In this document: positions 1 through 14,687 of the stretch, piece after piece
How the letters are laid out: each line of letters begins with the position of its first letter
How positions within the stretch are numbered: the first letter of the stretch is position 1
Assembly (NCBI GenBank): GCA_963565915.1
Contig: OY751485.1
Span: 1,674,001-1,738,000 of the forward strand
DNA length: 64,000 nt
Direction of reading: 5' to 3'
DNA from: Entoloma clypeatum
Lineage: Eukaryota; Basidiomycota; Agaricomycetes; Agaricales; Entolomataceae
Translations under genes and position numbers: made by a program
Notes under the pieces: generated by a model
Databases searched by the model: none
What the model saw: the letters and a program-made list of their open reading frames with translations, nothing else
What the model was told of the DNA's origin: nothing

Positions 1-110
1 GTGACAAAAGCACATCACGAAGACGTGCAAGTTTCCTATAATTGATCAATAAAAATACATTGTCGGTGACTTCTCCTTCTACACTGGCCCGACAACCTTC
101 CTTACGAGCT

Positions 111-1417
111 CTACTGAATCCTGACTTTGAAATCGGCCTGTTTCTCGACTAGTTCATCAAAGATGTTCACATCCCATTTGGGCTTGTATGTGAAGGGAAT
201 GTTGTGTCTGACAGAAGTTAGCACTCGTTTATTGCGGGATGGAAACAGTATGATCCACCTGAGGTGGTTATTGTCACCGACTGCTGAAATCTTTCCGTAG
301 TCCTCTTGACTGAGCTCGATTTGCTGGAAGTTTGAGATGATTCGCTCCTCCTGAACGCTCTTTGGGATAACAGAATAACCGCGGTAGGTTCCCCATGCGA
401 TAAGAACTTGGGCTGGAGTAGCTCTGAGCTTCTCCGCGACTTCAATGACTGCTTTGTAGTCCGTTAGCTTGGGCTTTCCAGCAACTAAATGGTGTGCATG
501 ATGAGTTCACGAAACACTACTGTGGATTGAGCCGATTCTTACGATTGTTGCCGAGAGGACTGTATGCGGTGATGTGAATGTTCTTGGTTTTGCAATACTC
601 CACGAGCTCATCTTGGGGAAGGAGAGGGTGTGCCTCAATTTGGTTCATTGCCTGATAGAGAGTCAATTGACGGTGATTTTGGCGTTTGAAAAGAATGTGA
701 TGAAGGACGGACTGGTACGATGCCCGTCGCTTCTATGATTCCCTTTATGTGATCGATCGTGAAATTTGAGACTCCAATGGCCCTGACCTTCCAGATACAG
801 CTCATTTGATCAGCATGAAGACAATTAGTACTTGAAGACACGCACTTTCGATTTGGGTAGGGCGTTCATAGCATTCCAGGTATCCACGAGACTTGTCTCT
901 TTGTCGATAGCAATCTCGCTGGCCTTCTCTCAATGAAGGGGAAAGAGTCCGTTACCGGGTGGGAAGGCAATAGGCCAGTGAACCACTACACAACTTGTAA
1001 ACCTTCAGGCTGACCGAAGATTCAAAATGTATGCGCACGATAGAGGTCGAGATAGTCTATGCCAAGCTGGCGAAGAGTCTCGTCGAGTTCCTTCTCGACC
1101 TCCGCAGGTTGGTGGGCGGAATTCCACAGTTTTGAGGTGATGAAGAGATCCTCCCGCTTGACCACAGAGGGGATGACTTTCTTCAGGGCTGCGCCGACTT
1201 CATGCTGGTTCTGGTAGATCATGGCGAGATCAAGATGACGGTACCCATGTCGAATGGCGATCTCGACCTAAAGGATCTCCATAAACAAACTCGCTCAAGC
1301 TCGCGGAGGTGCACATACTGCCTTCTCAACCTCGTTAGGTTGTGAGAGCCATGTCCCGAGACCAATTTCGGGTATCTTGGCGCCGGTGGAAAGAGTGATT
1401 TGTTTTCCTAGAGACAT
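111..1417 (-). CDS. Aldo-keto reductase with an in-frame TGA (possible pseudogene)
   Basis: NAD(P)H-dependent aldo-keto reductase, which in this family reduces aldehydes and ketones in the cytosol. The start is the ATG at 1417-1415 ([19 protein letters not shown]), followed by at least six exons that splice cleanly by eye. The catalytic tetrad is visible: Asp in HLDLA, Tyr in AMIYQNQ, Lys in FITSKLWN and His in VHWPIAF. The C-terminus ([19 protein letters not shown]) is the usual AKR tail. An in-frame TGA at 932-930 falls just after GNGLFPLH and before [18 protein letters not shown], so both sides are family-like in the same frame. A 27-nt GTAACG...TTGAG segment could in principle be spliced out to bypass it, but that is far shorter than the other introns. 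It is therefore either a recently inactivated gene, a sequence error, or a case of an ultra-short intron. Family assignment is firm; intactness is not. Confidence 0.85.
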
Positions 1418-1554
1418 TTTTTGATGAGAGGAGGATGGTAAGAAGGAATCCTCTCACAAATGGGTGGTTTTATAAACGACGTCATGGTCCGGAACCCGGT
1501 CCGATCATTCCCGGTGGTCACCTGCCACATGTTCTTCCCCACTACTCACGGACG

Positions 1555-2035
1555 CCGAAAGTTCAGTTGAAGCCCGTCCGGGCCAGGATATACCCTTGGG
1601 GCATTGCTGAAGTCGACAATCACGGGCGGAGAGATCTCATGCCACGATGCGAGAATGACCTGGAGAAGGTGTGTCCCCTCGATCCTATGATGGCAAAGAT
1701 CATGACGTGGCGGCCCCTGTCGAGTTTGGAGAGACTATGAAGCGGAGTATGTGAACGGGGATGTGCAAAATAGGTGCGGCAATCCTCACAGAATTTAGTT
1801 TCATGGCTGTAAACACCACACTACAGGATGTAGTTTGCCGCGAGAACGTGGTTTATTATGGGAAGTTTGTGAATGGCAGGCGGCTTTCGAAGACTTTTTC
1901 CCCCCTGTCTGTGTTTACGATCGACGCAGCTTGATGCCTTGCAAGGTTCTACAAAGAGATCACAATACTTGGAGGTTGAAGATGAGGGTGAAGACGAATG
2001 ATGGCCCGGGGTCCGGTAATATATTGTCTTCATAG
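1555..2035. repeat. Diverged dispersed repeat, copy 1 (relic)
   Basis: This stretch matches 39862-40612 in the same orientation in several blocks. Examples are GAAGTTCAGTTGAAG-like sequence near 1560, CATGCCACGA at about 1639, TGTCGAGTTTGGAGAGACT near 1720, TGCGGCAATCCTCACAGAAT at 1775, and TTTACGATCGACGCAGCTTG at 1914. Copy 2 carries extra sequence between the blocks. Short open stretches exist (for example WRDYEAEYVNGDV), but stops interrupt every frame, so I read it as two decayed copies of the same former gene or element. The source gene is not recognised. Confidence 0.7.
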
Positions 2036-3596
2036 TCCTTCACTTCTCAATTCAACTCGTGTTTCCAGATTCTTCCACCTTTGAAATTATTCTTCTCTTG
2101 ATACGGAATAAAGCATGATCAGTTGTGGGTGCGATTGCTATCCTTTCTTATCTGAGGAAGTCGATGCTTGATTTCTAGGTCTTCGTGATACGTATCAGGA
2201 TAGGTACTGGAACGGCCTGAGCATAAATAGCTCACGGTAATCGATGGTATGTTGAATTCGAGGACTCCTTCGTATAAGCAGATATTCAGACCAAAGGCAA
2301 TTCCGCAGCACCGACCCACTTGAACTTTGAATTCAGCGTCCCGAAGTTCTCGAGTTCAACCGGCATTTCTGCGGACCCGACCGCTCGTTTCTTTGGCCAA
2401 CAACCAGGACGAATAAGATTGGGTAGGCTGCAGGACATTGGTGGTACACACCCAAGGTCGTGTAAGGCTTACGCCTAGAGAGAAAAGTCCTCCGCCTTGT
2501 ATAATCCAATCCTTGTGGTAACTATTTCCCATCCCCTCATAGCGACATCAAATGGGCGAGGATGAATCGTATAAGCCATAGACGTCTCATTCCACGGGCT
2601 GGCCGTGTTGAACGAGATTCGATACCTCGGTCTGGCTGCTCCATATTCTCGAAGACATTCCTTTGTCCATGCATCAGATGCGTGGGACGCTTTCGGGTAC
2701 CTAGAAAGCCCCCGCCAAGAAATCTTCAAATACGTGTTGATCGCACCGCCCGCAGCACACCCAAGGGAACAAATGGAACGATGAGCATAATCTCTCCGCC
2801 ATCCTTCATATCACCATGTAGAAAAATTCAGCTTTTTTTTCGTGATCGCCGTTGTTGTCCAATTGCTTACAATAGGTTACAGCACTGTGGCGTTGAGGAA
2901 ACCGCGTGTTTTTTAGACAGGTCCTAGTCACGGCAGGTCGATCAAACACATTGCGAGGGTGTCACGATGAAGATTGCCGACCTCGACCCCCATTGCGGTG
3001 TAATATATCTCAGCAAGTGTCACATCCACGCCTTGCTTCATATATGAAGATGGAATTCCAGAGCAGTAGCAGGTACTTATCTCATCTTCACACCTACGCG
3101 GATTAGATGTCCAAGGAAAAACATGCCACGACCAACCATACCTATGAAGGAAGGAGCAGTATGGCCAGATGGCGCACAGCGTGTCCGAAGAAGATTAAAG
3201 ACACTATCCTATCCTTGAGTACCATGTTCGGCTCGGTTTTCGTACCAGATTCTGAGCTTACGGGCTCTGTTGGTCTTAAGCCATTTATTTCGAGAATCGG
3301 CCATATCCAATGTCCAAACTTGCCCTGGGTCAGCCTTCCGAGACATTGATATCAATCTCAGACGACGGTAATGATTCACGTACATGTATAATCTATCCCA
3401 CTTGTGGAGATCAGAACTTTCGGAAGGCAGGTACCCAAAGCGCCCAAGGCTGCTGAAGCGAGAGCAATCACAAGCTCTGGCTGGGCATTTGATCGAAACC
3501 TAGTAAGTAGGTTTATATCCCCGGTCGCGGGATTTGAAATGTTTAGCCACTACTTAAATACTCGTATGCGGTCTCCTCTAGTCCCCCCAACGAGCT
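2036..3596. other. Gene-poor stretch, no supportable gene
   Basis: No frame here gives a convincing spliced protein on either strand. The best fragment is a minus-strand open stretch at 2475-2729 (contains SPWNETSMAYTIHPRPFDV), but it begins with TTG, has no matching flanking exons, and belongs to no family I can name. A short hydrophobic minus-strand stretch near 3420-3480 (LVIALASAALGALGTCL) is equally isolated. Decayed coding sequence is possible. Confidence 0.5.
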
Positions 3597-6199
3597 ATGG
3601 CGACCTCTGATTTACCCCATGTATTGTATGAAGAGCTTGGATCTGTATGCCGGGGAGAGGTTATAGTGCGCAACATGCCAGGGTAAGTAACGATTCAGAC
3701 TTCAGGTTTGAGTCGCGATCGCATCGCTAATTACTGTGCCCTTACAGTTTCGAGGAGTATTCGACCATATTCAACGGGAATGTCAAATCTTTATCTAAAG
3801 CCGTCGTCTGTCCGTTGGACGCGGAAGACGTCAGCAGGTAAATTTCCCATGAGCTTGTTTGCGCATCTTTCTTGTTTTGACCTTCGTCACAGAATTGTTA
3901 AGTTTTGCGTAAAGTACTCGCTCTCACCCTCTGTCAAGGCAGGCGGTTATGGGACGGCAGGATGGGCCATCAACGGCGATATCATAGTCGACCTTTCGAA
4001 GCTCGTCGAGGTCGATATCGAGCCTCCCAACGCCGACGGCTCGTTCACCAGTCTCAGAGATGTCGCACCTGCAAACAGCAAAGGAAAGCGGGCTGCCACG
4101 ACCAACAGCGGCAAGCGGCGCCGAGACGACGATGTAGAGCTTCGTAGGTATGATCTGGCATCTCGCGCGGTGGCGAACTTTCTCCGGGGGCCTGTCGGAT
4201 CCTCTGGCATGCTCGGGCCATCTCCGAGTGGCAGGCGGCGGATTGATGCTGGACCGATCGCCGTTGCAGACGCCCCCCGAGAACGACAGACCCCACCAGG
4301 CTTGGATGGACACTCTCCTTCGCCTCAAGATTGTACAAGCAGCAGCCCGAACTCCTCAGAGTCCAGTCCATCCACAGTCGCCACCACTCCCTCTCCACCA
4401 AGGACGGAGTTGACCCCTCACTGTCCCACTTCCCACCCGCCGCGCGGCGCCAATCCTTTCGGATACCTCGACAAGATGGCTGCAGGCGCGCCGTCTCCTC
4501 GCATTACCATGCAGGCTACTGCTCCGCCCGTCCTTAGGTCATGGGGCCCAGCCCCAATCTCTTTTTCCAATCAGACTCTTCAACCTTCGCAGGTGGAGCC
4601 CCTCTATCCCCACGCTTTTGTCACATTCGGCGCAGGGATGCGCCAGAAGGAGATCGACACGTACACGGCCCAGCATAAGCTCGGGGCGAGGTACTCCAGT
4701 GAAGGAAACGACTTGGAGGGCATCCCTTATCACGTCCCTTTGTGAGTTCTCCATGCTCGCAGACATCAAGTTCTTTGAAACTGACGTTGCGTTCCTGCTG
4801 CGGGTAATCAGCTCGGCACATCCTGTTGGATCGTCGATCATGATTCTTGGGGGTTTCGGCTTCTTGAGCCGCATGCGTGGATTGAGCATCGACAATCTCG
4901 TCGAGGTCGAGATGGTCCTTGCGGATGGCCGGATCGTGATTGTGAGCGAGAACGAGTACCCTGGTATGTTCAAATTTCTGCTATCTTCCTTGGTCCCCGG
5001 CCTCCTGACTCCAGACAGATTTATGGTGGGCCGTTCGTGGCGCAGGCCCTGTTCTAGGAATTGCCACGCGGTACAAAGCGCGCGCATTCCCCGTCCCAGT
5101 CGTCTTCGCTGGGAATCTTATCTAGTAATGCTTCCACGTGGACGTTACCAAGTTCACTGAGACTTACGTGGATTCCTTTATTTCATAGCCGATTCAACCG
5201 TGCCACGGCCCCTTCGTTGATCAAGCATTTCCGTGACTGCGTCAAGGGCGCTCCGCGCGAGCTCTACGCCAATGTCTTGCTCACAGCCGGGCCAGCCGGG
5301 AAGGACTCTCTTGTGGTCGTGCAGATGTGCTACCTGGGATCGAGAGAACAGGGGCAAGAGTACCTCGCGGCGATATCGTCGTGGGACGGGGAGCGCTGCC
5401 TGCTCAACGAGGTAGACGAAAAAAGCTTTTTGCATCAGCAGGACAGTGTTGCGCAGGTGCTCCGCGGGAAAGGTCAGCATTGCCGCTTTCAGCGATGAAT
5501 TTCTTCGTTTGCCGATTTTTGCGTTCCGACAGCTGGCAGGCAATGGTTCATCCGCTCTGCGTTGATCACTTCACTGCCCGACGACATCATCAACCAGACT
5601 GTCTTGCAGTTTGCGGATACGCCTGTTGGTTGCAGTAAGTTCATCTCCACTCTGTGAGTATCCTGGGTCTGTATCACTGACTCTTGCATGTGCAGCATGG
5701 CTCTTTGAGCTTGCCGGCGGAGCAGTCGCCGACTTTGAAGACACTTGCGTGCCAAAGTCCCAACGTGAAGCCTCGTTCACAATCGCCGCGCTGCACCAGT
5801 GGGAGATGGACATTGACGATGACCGTTGCGTCGATTCTGCTGAAGAGGCGAGCTCCTTCAACAACACCTGCTTACCATTTGATGACTTATATCCCGATTT
5901 CCAGTGGATTTCAGACACGCTGACACCAGTTCATCAGGGAGGCCCCTACCCTTGCGTGAGTACTCGTAATCAATCGCAATCGGAGTCCTACTAAATTCAA
6001 CTCAACGGCGTTTCTACAGTTCCTCGGTCGCCATGAACCCCCCGAGCGCGTCAAAGCATGCTTTGGTGCTAACTGGGAGCGTCTCCGGGAGATCAAACAG
6101 TTTTATGACCCTAGCAACCTGTTCAAGAACACTTTCTGGCCGCTGAACGCCGGAGGAGAAACCGTCGAGGCCCGAACACACGAGCCGCCTACGCCGTGA
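3597..6199 (+). CDS. FAD-linked oxidase, berberine-bridge-enzyme-like
   Basis: Flavoprotein oxidase of the FAD_binding_4 plus BBE type; such enzymes oxidise sugars or secondary metabolites using O2. The start ATG at 3597 opens MATSDLPHVLYEELGSVCRG. Eight introns splice in frame. Exons give the FAD-domain segments VKAGGYGTAGWAINGDI, FVTFGAGMRQKEID, HPVGSSIMILGGFGFLSR, DLWWAVRGAGPVLGIATRY, and the C-terminal BBE domain ending YDPSNLFKNTFWPLN. Two features are odd. The usual FAD-linking histidine of the GGH motif is tyrosine (GGY), and a Pro/Ser-rich low-complexity insert of about 170 residues (roughly 4040-4560) separates the first FAD motifs from FVTFGAGM. That insert stays open in one frame, so it may be translated, though an unseen intron is possible. 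The mRNA end converges on the Rho GEF gene. No signal peptide is evident. The substrate is unknown. Confidence 0.87.
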
Positions 6200-6731
6200 T
6201 TCTTTGAGAACTCACTGCTGTATCAACAAGTCATTGACGCCATTTCTATTTCTCTTCCAAGCTTTCATTCCGTTACCCAATTGGTTTTCCTTGTGGGTAC
6301 AGTGGGTTTCATAATGCTATCGTTGTTTGTGATTTGCTGTATAAATACAACTGAGAGGTCAAGAAAGAGTGATGTGTGCGCCAATCCGATTGGCAGGCGA
6401 CATAGATAGTCAGTACAAGGAGTGAGTTGGTAAGGAAAGAACGAAAGATTAATAAAAGGGACGGAGCATGAGATGACTTTGTCACGCGGGAAAAAGGACA
6501 GGAACAATTAGCAAAGTAACACGCACATCAACGATGCAGGAGAGATCAGGCCCAGGCAAGCATCAGAAGGCAAGCAGGAAGACAAAAAAGATGGAAGATG
6601 GAAAAATGGAAGATCCCCCAAATTCAAATCCAAAAAACGACGGAAAAAGAAAAATCAAATCTTGATCACCCCTCTATTCCGCTGCCTCCCCCCCTTATAT
6701 ACATAACAAACCTTTCACTTTCACCCCCCCA
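6200..6731. other. Intergenic region between convergent genes
   Basis: This 532-bp space lies between the stop codons of two converging genes. The second half is purine-rich, then very C-rich (about 6680-6760). It presumably holds both 3' UTRs. No gene or repeat was recognised. Confidence 0.6.
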
Positions 6732-9700
6732 TCACCCCCCCACCCCACTATCATTATTATCCTCCTCAATCGGCGCCAAAAAGCTCGCCAGCGCCCACCC
6801 CACGTTCATCTCCCCATCCCTGCACAACAACAAGCAGTCCTCCCCATCATCCACATACAGGGGCAGCTTCGGGTGTATGCTCGGGTGCCCCGCCTCCTGC
6901 AGCACCTCGTACAGCTCGTTCTCCCTGAGCGTGAAGAACGGGAAGCTATAGTACGACACCGGCGCCGGCGGCTTGCACGCATGCACGACGCGGCACCAGT
7001 ACTTGCCCCGTTTGGACCCCCACGAGTCTCGTCTCGAGTCGCGTTGCGGCGTGCGAGGGGCAGGCACGGGAGGTGCGTCCGCGTCGTCAAAGAAGGTGGA
7101 CGACGCAGAGGGCGAGGACAGCGCAGACGACGACGTGTCGACGTGCAACGAACGGGAATTGGAGTTGGGATTAGACCCGGTGCTCGATGGCCGCTGTTTC
7201 GACGGCGTGCGGAGCGTCCCCGCGAATTTCTGGCGCAGGCTCGACTTGCGCGACGTCCGCCCGCGCTTGTCATCTTCCCCGGGCAGCGGCAGCGACACCT
7301 CCTGCGACAGCCGCACGCTCCCGCCGCCGTCCTCCACGAGAGTCTTGGAAGACGTAGAGCTCGCGTGCGAGTTCGTCCGCTCCGAAGGGAGGGGCATGCT
7401 CTTCGTCCTTGGAAGCCCCGCATGCGCCAGCTGAGGCCGCCGGAAAGACTGGTGCTGGTGTTGGTAGTGGTGCTCCTGCTGCTGGTACCTCGCCACGGGC
7501 GACCCAGGCAACGCAGCGACAAACTCTTCAAACGGATCACCTAGGCTGTGCTGCTTCTTTTTCGGCTTGGTGGCGTTGTTTTTCGCCAGACTCGTCGTGG
7601 ACGCATCGCTTGACCCCCTCGCTCTCGATGTTCTGCCTCCCGACGATGCACTCCTCGCGCCCTTCCCAAGCGGGAACGGCGCAGACACCGTTGGTGGTGT
7701 TGGTGGTGTCGTTGCATGCGCAGGATTCAACGACGCCAACATCCCACTCACATGGTGCAGCGTCTCCGGGGGTGGCCTCACCGTATCACCTCCCATCGAT
7801 GCCACCGTCCATGTCGAGCTCGACCTAGAACTCACACTCGCCGTCATCGGGGTATGCCTCCGAGTATACGGCGGCGGCAGCTCCTTTTCCTTCTTTGGCG
7901 GCTGCGTCACCTTCAACCCCGCCACAACCTCATCCACATCCCACCACCTCGCCTGCCACACCGCCATCGTCTCCTCATGCCCCGCGTTCATCTCCCCCTC
8001 CACCCTCAGCATCTCCCACAGATCCGCCCACTGGTCCCGCACATCGCGCCAGAACTCGGCCTGGATCTGCGCCAGCCTCCGCACCTCAACCGCCAAGCCC
8101 CGATGGAGCAGCTTCAAATAAGCCGGCAACTCCGCTGCAAGCTGACCCCTCAGCGCAAGGTAGTTCGTCGACGCCGCAAGCAGCGCCGGCGCCGGCCGGT
8201 TCTTCGCGCTCACATTCATCGTCAACAAATGATAATGAAACGGCTCTTGCTCCTCCATCGACGCAAGCAGCTTCAACGGCTGGTTCATCGTCATCAACAG
8301 ATGTGCCAGCTCCTTCAACAGCTTCTCATTCACGTCCGCCTCGAGCCGATGACACAGCGGCAGCAGATGCGCCTCCACCAGAACGATAAACGCATCAAAC
8401 GCCTCGCTCCCCTGCTCCGCCGACAGCCCAATCACCTTGCCGAACCCGATCGCCCATACCCTCAGGCTCCGCACGACATTCCCCATCATCTTCGCCCAGT
8501 CCACGACGTTCTTCCCCAGCTGCTGCACGTACATGTCCACCCGCTTCAGCTCCGCGTGCATCCTCTCCACGAGCGCCGCCTCCCCGTTCGCGTCGCCCGA
8601 CTTGTTCGCCCCGCCGTGCCGCAGCGACTTCATCCGCGTGATGTTCACAGACGCGGCAACGCTGACGTTGACGGCCTTTTTTTTAGACGTCAGCACCTCC
8701 TTGACGACCTCGGCGCGGCGCCGGCCCTCGTTGACGTTGTGTGCGACCCCCTCCATCTTGATGCGGGCGTGCTTGAGATTTTCCTTGTCGCGGTGGGTGT
8801 CAGGGGTCTCGTCGTTGATGGCGCCGAGGAGAAGGGAATACTTAAGAAGCCGCTGGACGGGTTTGATGAGAAGGGAAGCGAGGTCCCATGCGTGGGAGTG
8901 GAGAGAGGCTACGGTCTGTGTATGTGCGAGGTAGGAGGTGAGGGCGGGGGTTTGCGGGAGGGCTTGGAGGTGGGCGAGGGCGGCGGGGTGTTTGTTGATA
9001 TAATATTTGTAGGGTTTTTCGAGTTCAGGTATCTGAATCGTTGATCAGTAATGTTTTTTTTTTGTTTCTCTTTCGCTGTAGGTGACGCACGATTTCAAGA
9101 AAGAGAGCTCCAACACGATCCTCCCCTTCGCCTCCGTCGAGAGTGGATCCCAACGCTTGCTCCAGTGCGTCACAGAATTGATCTGAAAAGACAGCGAGCT
9201 CTGTTATATTGCTAAAGATGGTGCGAACATCTTCCACCGACATTGGTGCACCATAGAGGCTGGAAGAGGAAGAGTCGGATGACATCGAGTGCGTTCTGGA
9301 AGAGGACGAGGACGAGGATAGCCGTGAGGGGAGTGAGGGGAGTGAGGGTGAATTTCCGTTCAGTGGTATAGGGTGGCCTGCGGGGAGGGATAAGATAAGA
9401 GACGGCTTGGAAGCACAAGCAAACAGGAGAACGTACCCAAAGCCAAAGGTATGTGTACCTGTCTAATAAGTGCCAGATCGGATGCGTACGCGCGCTCAGA
9501 GGACAGCAGCTCATGCAAGGCATGCTGGCGTTTGGTCATGGGCGCTTGTTGAGCGATGGAAGACGAGGAGGAAGAGGGAAATTCATCCTCGATATCTATG
9601 GGAGAGTCGGGGATGGGGGCCGGCGGGAGGGCTTTGGTCTTTGCGGGGTCGTCTGGGGGAGGATCTTCGGAGAGACCGCCCAGGATGAGGAAGCTACGAC

Positions 9701-10019
9701 GGCGGATCTGGAAGACAGATGGAAGGGGGTCCTCGACGATGGAGGCAAAGTCATCGATGTCGAGCGGGGGTGGAGTGGCAGGTCTGCGGAGACGGGCAGG
9801 GCGTGCAGCGGTGGGAGTGGTGATGGAGGCAGCGGTGGCGGTGGAACTGTTGCTGATGGACTTTGCCATAGGGCGAAGGGGGGAGCGGACGGGTGGGGTG
9901 GGTGGAGAGAGGAGAGGAGGAGAGTCTTGGTGAACGGTGAAGCCGTCTGGAGGACTGGCGATGCCCACGCGGCGAGAACGAGGGGGTCGATGGGAAATGA
10001 ATGTGTCGACTGAGGACAT
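6732..10019 (-). CDS. Rho-family GEF with DH, BAR and C-terminal SH3-like domains
   Basis: Guanine-nucleotide exchange factor predicted to activate a Rho/Cdc42-type GTPase at membranes during polarised growth. The start ATG at 10019 opens MSSVDTFISHRPPRSRR and a disordered, proline-rich leader of about 160 residues. The DH domain begins at HALHELLSSERAYASDLALI and spans three exons. Its most conserved helix is LASLLIKPVQRLLKYSLLLG. A long helical BAR region follows (for example HLLPLCHRLEADVNEKLLKE and FWRDVRDQWADLWEMLRVEG), then a Ser/Pro-rich linker. The C-terminus resembles an SH3 domain: FPFFTLRENELYEVLQE...GWALASFLAP. There is no PH domain, so BAR replaces it, as in DNMBP/Tuba-like and S. 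pombe Gef1-like GEFs. The last large exon, 6732-8756 plus upstream continuation, is strongly GC-biased. PMR1 lies 314 bp upstream in the same orientation. Family is firm; the exact orthologue is not assigned. Confidence 0.9.
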
Positions 10020-10333
10020 TGTGAAGGTCTAGAGTAGAAAGAACGCCGCAGAATCTCCAGGAGGCGAGACCCTGAGTTACAATGACCCTGTGCGAGACGG
10101 GAACTATCGATCAAGGCGTTTACAGCTTTCGGCCAGGCCTGACCCCGAAGCTCGGACTCTATGTGGGGCGGCGACGATGAGGCAATGGTGGGAAGACCGC
10201 CGTCGACGTTGTCGGTGATGGTGGTGAGGGCGGTAGTGCTCAAGTCATGTGCCACTCCCCCTCCCCCTGAGTCGGAACCGAAATTATACTCCAATTAAAA
10301 AACATTTTTAAATCCATGATATGATATCCTCGC
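10020..10333. other. Intergenic / upstream region of the Rho GEF
   Basis: This 314-bp space lies between the PMR1 stop and the GEF start on the same strand. A minus-strand frame stays open through it (contains PHIESELRGQAWPKAVNALI), but it opens with TTG and runs into a different frame from the GEF. I could not join it to a GEF exon. It may be 5' UTR or an unresolved 5' exon. Confidence 0.45.
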
Positions 10334-14313
<3,980 letters not shown>

Positions 14314-14687
14314 GGTAGACCGGAGTTTTAGGAAGAATCTTGATGTTGGTGTAGCTTGAGAATTATGCTGGGGTCCAGGATTCCATGCAGGGGCTTGGGA
14401 AAGTGCGATTGTCGCGTAGAGGGCGGTCTCACGACGTGGAAAGAGGTGAGTTCGTCGGTGAGCCCTGTGCAGGGAGCCATCATTGCAACGCCACGTTTCC
14501 TCGTGTTTGCCAATATCGTGGAAACCAACCCAGCGGCCGTTGCAGTGGCCTCCCTGCAGTCCCTCGCAATGCCCTCGGAAGAGACGCTTCTCAAGACCCG
14601 TGGTATATCCATAGCAATAATCATATCTACATCCCATGCACCTAAATATTATAAATACAGTAACACTCTATTAGTCCCCCTTCCACC
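14314..14687. other. Intergenic region upstream of PMR1
   Basis: This 374-bp space lies between the ERT1 stop and the PMR1 start, with both genes on the minus strand. The PMR1 frame stays open upstream without a clear conserved ATG, so a longer leader is possible. Overlapping open frames on the plus strand show no family features. Confidence 0.5.

Noticed and set aside
2475..2729. Minus-strand open frame with coding-like composition
   Set aside because: It begins with TTG, has no exon partners on either side and no recognisable family.
7716..9044. 442-codon plus-strand open frame rich in Arg, His, Pro and Leu
   Set aside because: It is exactly opposite the DH-BAR GEF coding sequence, has unnatural composition and no domain; it is a shadow of a GC-rich gene.
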